Shown: positions 29,417 to 33,711 of the stretch, piece by piece | Numbering within the stretch: the stretch's first letter is position 1 | How the letters are laid out: every line of letters starts with the position of its first letter | Notes under the pieces: model-generated | Seen by the model: the letters and a program-made list of their open reading frames with translations, nothing else | The model's database searches: none | What the model was told of the DNA's origin: nothing | Translations under genes and position numbers: made by a program | Assembly (NCBI GenBank): GCA_013361525.1 | Contig: JABFXY010000140.1 | Location: 1-33,711 of the forward strand | Source: Polyangiaceae bacterium | GTDB taxonomy: Bacteria; Myxococcota_A; Polyangia; Polyangiales; Polyangiaceae | Direction: 5' to 3' | DNA length: 33,711 nt

Positions 29417-31513
29417 ATGACCCAATCGACCCAGCCCGATTCGTTGCCCTCGATGCGTATTCTTCTCCCGGAGCCGGGAGTCGGTGATGCGCGGGCGACA
29501 ATCGCCGCGCTCGTCGCTTTCGACGACCCCGAGCGCTCCGCGAGCTTTGGTGAGCTGACGGAGCCTTCGTTTATCCGGTTCCCCAACGGCAGGCCGCTTC
29601 GAGGGTCTCCGCTCGCGCAGGAGATTTTCGGACCGATCGTCGATCACCGCTGCGCGTGCGGCCTCCTCGCGAGCGCCGCGCATGACGGCGAGGTTTGCGA
29701 AAGATGTGGTGTCGCGTGTCTTCCCGCGGCGTCGCGCGGTGAACGTTGGGGACACGTCGCTGTGCCGTTCGGCTTCATCCACCCTGCGCTCGCGCCGACG
29801 ATCGGCGTGCTGCTCGGCTGCTCGGCGGCCGACGTGCTTGCGGTAGCACGGTGCGAAGCATGGTGGACCGGCGACGCTGTCTGTTATCCGGCCGGCACGG
29901 CGCCCTCGGCGGCGGGCCCACGCTCCGCCATTTGGGAGATCGAGCCGGAAGAAAGCCTCACGGCGGATCCTGCCGAACGACGCCTGCTGGAGGTCAACAC
30001 GGCGCTGCGCCGCCTCGGCAGCCTGCCGGCATGGGCGGAAGAACAATACGGCGCGGAGGAGAGCTGGTTCGAGGCGGCGGCCCGTGCATGCGGGCCGGCC
30101 GTAATTGCGCGCGCCCTAGCGTCGCTCGACGCGGAGCGCCGCGCGCGCTTCGACGCGGAGCACGGCGCCCCGCCGGAGGCGCTCCTGCTCCGACGTTTCC
30201 CGGTTCCGCCGCCCGATTTGCGCCCGCTCGAGCCGAGGCCTGGCGGTATCGACCAGCCCGGCCCCGATGGCATCGCGCTCGGGCGCCTCGTCGCGCGTGT
30301 GAACGTTGCGCGCGATTACCAGGGCGAAGATACGTCGGTCCCTGTGCTCGAGGTTCGTCGCCGGGTGCAGGTCGCTGCCGAGCGAGCGGCGCTGGCGTTC
30401 GCTGGTGTCGCAACCGACCCGGACGAAGCGGGCATCGTCAGCGAGCTCGGTCCGATGCACGGGCCGCCGTCGATCGATCCCGGATATCCCGTCCCGGAAT
30501 ACCGATCTCAGCTCGCGGCGGTGACCGGTCTGGCGTTCGTCGACGACGACACGCTCCTCGTGGATCTGCCGTATGCGACGGTGCGCCTCGCGCTTCGGAG
30601 CGGGCGCATTCGCGACGTTTGGCGGAGCGCGCGCCTGCGCCTCCTGAGCACCGATACGGCTGGCAAATACGCCTTCTATGCAGCGCCGCACGCCGATCGC
30701 GCGTGCTTCGCGGCGATCGATCTGCGCTCGATGACGTGGCTCGAGCAGGTCCCTCCGCAGCTGGGCGTCGTACCGGCGCTCGACGCCTCGGCGCCCGAAG
30801 TGGTGCTGGTGAACACGTCGACGCTCCGCGCCCACCCGACCGGTGGCTGGTCGGATCGGTTTGCGCTGTCGCCGTGCGGCCGGTTCACGTGGGCCACCAA
30901 CATCCAGCGAATCACCGGCGAGCTCGAGCTCGAGCCGTGGTGGGATGGCTACGGCCTCGAGGCGCCGCTCGCGCTACGCGACGACGGCACGCTCGGCCCC
31001 CCAGACGAGGACAACGACGGTGCCGATTGGGATTCGTCGGCGCGTGCGCTCACGCTCTGTGGCGACCGGTGGAAGCTGGTCGATGCAGGTTATGTATTTC
31101 GCGGGCTCCAGCCGATCTTGCGGCTCGAGCTCACCGCACGCGCCGCGGCCTTCGATCGAGCCGGCCGGCTCGCCGTCGCCACCGACCATTGGGTTGCACT
31201 GGTCGATCTCGACGAGCCGCGTGTCCTCACGCGTTGGTCGCTTCGTCGGCTGCGCCGAATGCTTGCTCTGCCTCATCGCGGGATGGAGGTCCCGTTCGGA
31301 GCGCTCCACGCGGCGCTGTGCTCCTACGGGACGCTGCCCGAGGTCGCCGCTTTCGATACTGCGACACTCGCCGCGCTCGATACCGCGATGTTCGGTGGAG
31401 GGGTGCCGATGGGGGAGGCCGACGCGGAGCGCGTGCTCGCGTGCGCACGCGGCAAGCGTGTGCCGGCTCGGCTGCAGCGACCACGAAAAGCTGGGCCATC
31501 GAACGCTTATTGA
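29417..31513 (+). CDS. RpoC N-terminal-domain-like protein fused to a beta-propeller-like domain
   Basis: A 698-residue protein. Residues ~35-330 follow the N-terminus of the RNA polymerase beta-prime subunit. SFGE (43-46) and EIFGP (69-73) come first, then four zinc cysteines C79, C81, C94 and C97 with exactly the E. coli RpoC spacing (CxC, 13, CxxC). RGERWGH (107-113) corresponds to RRERMGH, and PVPPPDLRPLEP (262-273) is nearly identical to RpoC. Two helices (about 284-302 and 308-330) occupy the place of the sigma-binding clamp helices. Homology stops there: the catalytic NADFDGD region and everything after it are absent. Residues ~366-615 contain blade-like repeats (FALSPCGRFTWATN, AAFDRAGRLAVATDHWVALVDLD) suggesting a WD40/YVTN-type propeller. 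It cannot polymerise RNA; sigma or polymerase binding is inference. ATG at 29417 with GGGAG five bases upstream. No rpoB-like partner is in the window. Confidence 0.85.
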   Translation: MTQSTQPDSLPSMRILLPEPGVGDARATIAALVAFDDPERSASFGELTEPSFIRFPNGRPLRGSPLAQEIFGPIVDHRCACGLLASAAHDGEVCERCGVACLPAASRGERWGHVAVPFGFIHPALAPTIGVLLGCSAADVLAVARCEAWWTGDAVCYPAGTAPSAAGPRSAIWEIEPEESLTADPAERRLLEVNTALRRLGSLPAWAEEQYGAEESWFEAAARACGPAVIARALASLDAERRARFDAEHGAPPEALLLRRFPVPPPDLRPLEPRPGGIDQPGPDGIALGRLVARVNVARDYQGEDTSVPVLEVRRRVQVAAERAALAFAGVATDPDEAGIVSELGPMHGPPSIDPGYPVPEYRSQLAAVTGLAFVDDDTLLVDLPYATVRLALRSGRIRDVWRSARLRLLSTDTAGKYAFYAAPHADRACFAAIDLRSMTWLEQVPPQLGVVPALDASAPEVVLVNTSTLRAHPTGGWSDRFALSPCGRFTWATNIQRITGELELEPWWDGYGLEAPLALRDDGTLGPPDEDNDGADWDSSARALTLCGDRWKLVDAGYVFRGLQPILRLELTARAAAFDRAGRLAVATDHWVALVDLDEPRVLTRWSLRRLRRMLALPHRGMEVPFGALHAALCSYGTLPEVAAFDTATLAALDTAMFGGGVPMGEADAERVLACARGKRVPARLQRPRKAGPSNAY

Positions 31514-31519
31514 CGGGGC

Positions 31520-31727
31520 GCGGTTGGGGGGCGAAGCGCGAGCGGGTTTCGGCGTAGGCGGGCAGGGAGGAAGTCGCCGCCAAGGCATTGCGGCAGACGC
31601 CTTGCCCGGCGACTGACGACCCCCCGCCGGAGCCGAAACTCGCTCGCGCTTCGCGCATCGCGGGCCTGATCGCCGGTCCGACGTCTCTGTTTGAAATCCC
31701 TGACTACATTCTCTGTCTGAATTCGTG
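31520..31727. repeat. Structured repeat element, copy 3 (core inverted)
   Basis: The terminal repeats are in the same place and order as in copies 1 and 2 (31532-31552 and 31633-31653). The DNA between them is reversed: 31553-31595 matches the complement of copy 1 bases 28018-28060 at 42 of 43 positions, and the end (about 31604-31632) matches the complement of 27941-27969 at all 29. The central hairpin is replaced by a short GACGCCTT. The tail matches that of copy 1 (GATCGCCGGTCCGACG, then one CTGTCTGAA unit). The element starts right after the stop of the RpoC-like gene. Confidence 0.85.
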
Positions 31728-31806
31728 ATAGGGCGGCGAAGCAGCTTTTCTCGCGGTGACCGCAGCTGGTGCCGATGCACGCACGGTGTTATGTCGATTG
31801 CTCAAC

Positions 31807-32682
31807 GTGCTACGACCCCGCAATCTCCCATTTAGCATCATCGCGGCCGTTTCCTGCGGCGGTACACCGCGATCTGGAGAAGTGGCATCGGCGTCAGATC
31901 CAATGCCGACGACCGTGACGACTTCACCTCCATCGGCCGCGCGGGTTGCGACCTGCACGGAGAAGAGCTCTGAGCTCGATTGCTGGCGCGTCGCGAAGGC
32001 GGGAGGTGCGGGCGCGCACGAGGCGACGCAGCGCCTCCTCACCGAATGCGAAGAGTCCCAGCGGACCATTGCATGTGCCGCAGCTGCTGACCTGTCGGCC
32101 TCGACCATGAGCACCGACAAGCTCGCGGTCACCTCCGAACGCGGCTGTCACAAAATCGCGGACAGCGATGACGAGGCGAAGCTTCAAGGCGAAGCGTGCG
32201 CGCGGGCAGGGGACGCTCGCGCGCGGCGCGGCCAATTGCTCTTCGCAGCGATGCTGTATGGCACCGGCTGCGCTCTCGATCACAAACCGTCGTGTGAGGC
32301 GGGGCTCCGGAACCGCAGCGCGCTCGAGCGTGAAGGCCGCGCCATCGACGGCGTCCAGTTCAATATGGAGGGTATTGCCGATAGTGACGAGGTCGCCTAC
32401 CACGTCAGCGACATCGGCTGCCGCCTTGAAAAGTCGGTCGATATGTTCACCTTCTTCGGGCAGGTGGGCCTGCCGTTCTTCGATGGAAAGAAGAAACTAG
32501 CCAACTGCGTCGGCGCCTACGGCCGCGTACCCGTTCGATGGAGGACGCACGGCGGCAAGATCACCGACGTGCACGCGTCCGGTCCGCTGGCGTCATGTGT
32601 CGAGCAAGCGCTCGCGGGCGCGCCTTCACCGCTCCACGCGATCTGCGGAGCCGTCATCGAGGGCAGCGCGACGACGCCCTAG
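31807..32682 (+). CDS. Predicted lipoprotein, unknown function
   Basis: About 291 residues from a GTG at 31807, chosen because it gives a compact lipoprotein signal (MLRPRNLPFSIIAAVSC, lipobox AVSC at Cys17); a GTG at 31756 would add 17 residues. The mature protein has a Ser/Thr-rich linker, then about ten cysteines in a region with ARAGDARARRGQLLFAAMLYGTGC, somewhat like Cys-rich Sel1-type repeats, and a C-terminal part with VPVRWRTHGGKITDVHASG and a terminal Cys pair, similar in style to TonB/AgmX-type C-terminal domains. The family is not firmly recognised. It lies just after repeat copy 3. Confidence 0.65.
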   Translation: MLRPRNLPFSIIAAVSCGGTPRSGEVASASDPMPTTVTTSPPSAARVATCTEKSSELDCWRVAKAGGAGAHEATQRLLTECEESQRTIACAAAADLSASTMSTDKLAVTSERGCHKIADSDDEAKLQGEACARAGDARARRGQLLFAAMLYGTGCALDHKPSCEAGLRNRSALEREGRAIDGVQFNMEGIADSDEVAYHVSDIGCRLEKSVDMFTFFGQVGLPFFDGKKKLANCVGAYGRVPVRWRTHGGKITDVHASGPLASCVEQALAGAPSPLHAICGAVIEGSATTP

Positions 32683-32825
32683 TGCAACCGCCGCGTACCT
32701 GGAAACGAGCGAGCGGCTGTACAAAGCAACTCGGCCTCACCGGGCGAAGGCGACCAGGACAACGCCCGTCGCGATCACGGCGCGACCGATATGAAGTGTG
32801 GCACGAGCGTTGCGCCACCGGTGGT

Positions 32826-33119
32826 ATGAAAGCAACGACAACAGCATTGATGAGCTCGGTTGCGCTGATTGCGGTCTGCGCTTCAGGCTGCGTCAACGAA
32901 GCAATCGGTGAACCCATGAACGCCTCCAGCGAGGTCTCGAACCTCGAGGGAGCGTGCCCGAACCTGGTCTTCTCGGTCGAAGGCATGCGGGTCAGCACCG
33001 ACTCGGCGACGCAAATCGAGGACGGCTCCTGCGCCGAAATCGTCAACGGCAAGGGCGTCGAGGTGGAGGGCGTAGCTCGCGACGGGGTCCTCTACGCGAG
33101 CGAGGTGGATCTCGACTGA
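32826..33119 (+). CDS. Small DUF5666-like lipoprotein
   Basis: 97 residues with a lipoprotein signal (MKATTTALMSSVALIAVCAS, then GC; likely lipidated Cys22). The mature part resembles a single DUF5666 domain: VFSVEGMRVSTDSATQIEDG, a CAEIVNGKGVEVEGVARDG segment and VLYASEVDLD, the typical 'T-x-F/I-x-D-G ... G-x-x-V-x-V-x-G ... L-x-A-x-x-V' pattern. Function of the domain is unknown. It starts 143 bp after the preceding lipoprotein gene; the gap holds nothing I can recognise. Confidence 0.65.
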   Translation: MKATTTALMSSVALIAVCASGCVNEAIGEPMNASSEVSNLEGACPNLVFSVEGMRVSTDSATQIEDGSCAEIVNGKGVEVEGVARDGVLYASEVDLD

Positions 33120-33156
33120 GCGCTCCGACCACTTCGGGCTTCGACTCGACGAATCG

Positions 33157-33531
33157 CTATGGACGGGGCGCGTGCGTGCCCGAGCTCGTCGGTGCCCCCA
33201 TCGAGTCCTCTTCCGGTTTTGCGCGCTCCTCCGGTGGTCGATCCCAGGGCGCCGGCCCACACTTCACGAGGAAAATGATGGCGAAGGCTGCGACCACGAT
33301 GGCGCACACCGCGCCCCCGACCGTGAGGATCGCGAGCCAGCCTAAGAGGTTTCGCTTCGGGCTTTCGTGCTGTGTCCGGGCCGTAAGGCGTTCGAGCTGA
33401 TGAAGAAGCCGGTCACGTTCCGCCTCTAGTTGTTTCCTACCCTCGAGGAGGTGCGCGGTCTCGTTGAGCTCGGCGGTAACTGCGTCGAGTTTCTCGCGGA
33501 TGGCGAGCTCGTTTCGATAGGGGCTCGGCAT
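33157..33531 (-). CDS. Small coiled-coil membrane protein
   Basis: 124 residues. Residues 1-55 are a Glu/Arg/Leu heptad-rich coiled coil (LDAVTAELNETAHLLEGRKQ and LEAERDRLLHQLERL), followed by one membrane helix at about 62-88 (LLGWLAILTVGGAVCAIVVA and IIFLV), and a short Pro/Glu-rich tail. No signal peptide, so the coiled coil is probably cytoplasmic. Family not recognised. It is convergent with the DUF5666-like gene, 37 bp apart. Its upstream DNA (33532-33620) leads into repeat copy 4. Confidence 0.65.
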   Translation of the reverse strand: MPSPYRNELAIREKLDAVTAELNETAHLLEGRKQLEAERDRLLHQLERLTARTQHESPKRNLLGWLAILTVGGAVCAIVVAAFAIIFLVKCGPAPWDRPPEERAKPEEDSMGAPTSSGTHAPRP

Positions 33532-33620
33532 GGTTGGGGTTCGAGGAACGCGCGTCGAGGGTATCTGTCCGGTTGGACCCGGCGCAACGATGGTCCTTTG
33601 ATCGGATTCGGGAGTAGGGG

Positions 33621-33711
33621 GTAGGGCGGGTTGGGGGGCGCGAAGCGCGAGCGGTTTCGGCTCCGGCGGGGGGTCGTCAGTCGCCGGGCGGGGCGGAGTG
33701 GGGTCCCCAGC
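33621..33711. repeat. Structured repeat element, copy 4 (cut by window end)
   Basis: G-rich lead-in, then the left terminal repeat CGAAGCGCGAGCGGTTTCGG (33641-33660, one G shorter), and the core in the orientation of copies 1 and 2 (CTCCGGCGGGGGGTCGTCAG at 33661). The right half lies beyond the window. Confidence 0.8.

Overview
The window is GC-rich DNA, most likely from a myxobacterium (Myxococcota, probably Polyangiales). It has a DUF2378/TIGR02265 protein (a family essentially restricted to Myxococcales), eight predicted lipoproteins, pervasive G/C-ending codons and many GTG starts. No tRNA, rRNA, CRISPR array, transposase or phage gene was recognised.

Layout. Bases 1-702 hold no convincing gene but contain a duplicated palindromic unit. 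From 703 to 5209, four genes run on the minus strand: a second membrane-anchored metallophosphoesterase, a lipoprotein, a first membrane-anchored metallophosphoesterase and the DUF2378 protein. From 5306 to 7715 a tightly overlapping plus-strand operon encodes cysteine synthase (cysK), serine O-acetyltransferase (cysE) and a DoxX membrane protein. From 7733 to 11950 a HIT hydrolase and the chromosome-condensation ATPase SMC lie on the minus strand, separated by a 136-bp imperfect palindrome. From 12244 to 14908 come a FmdB-type zinc ribbon with a Ser/Gly tail, a P-protein-like (chorismate mutase/prephenate dehydratase/ACT) protein that has lost most catalytic motifs, and a Tat-type lipoprotein. 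A bidirectional terminator separates these from the HrpB helicase (minus strand). From 17687 to 27912 follow an amidase, a GAF protein, a lipoprotein, an unknown membrane protein (minus strand), an AmpG-like transporter, and an M16 peptidase pair made of one catalytic and one inactive subunit.

Bases 27913-33711 look like an accessory island. They contain four copies (the last cut by the window edge) of a roughly 165-bp structured repeat with 20-21-bp terminal inverted repeats. Three copies lie at or just after gene stop codons, and in one the core is inverted relative to the others. Between the copies are small lipoproteins and the most remarkable gene here, at 29417-31513. Its first ~330 residues match the N-terminal clamp of the RNA polymerase beta-prime subunit (RpoC): the SFGE and IFGP motifs, the four-cysteine zinc site with exact spacing, the PPDLRPL motif and the clamp-helix pair. 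The match stops before the catalytic core, and ~330 residues resembling a beta-propeller follow.

The cys operon makes cysteine from serine. The M16 pair probably works as a periplasmic peptidase complex. The RpoC-like fusion has no evident partner gene here. All assignments rest on reading motifs by eye, and no database search was run.
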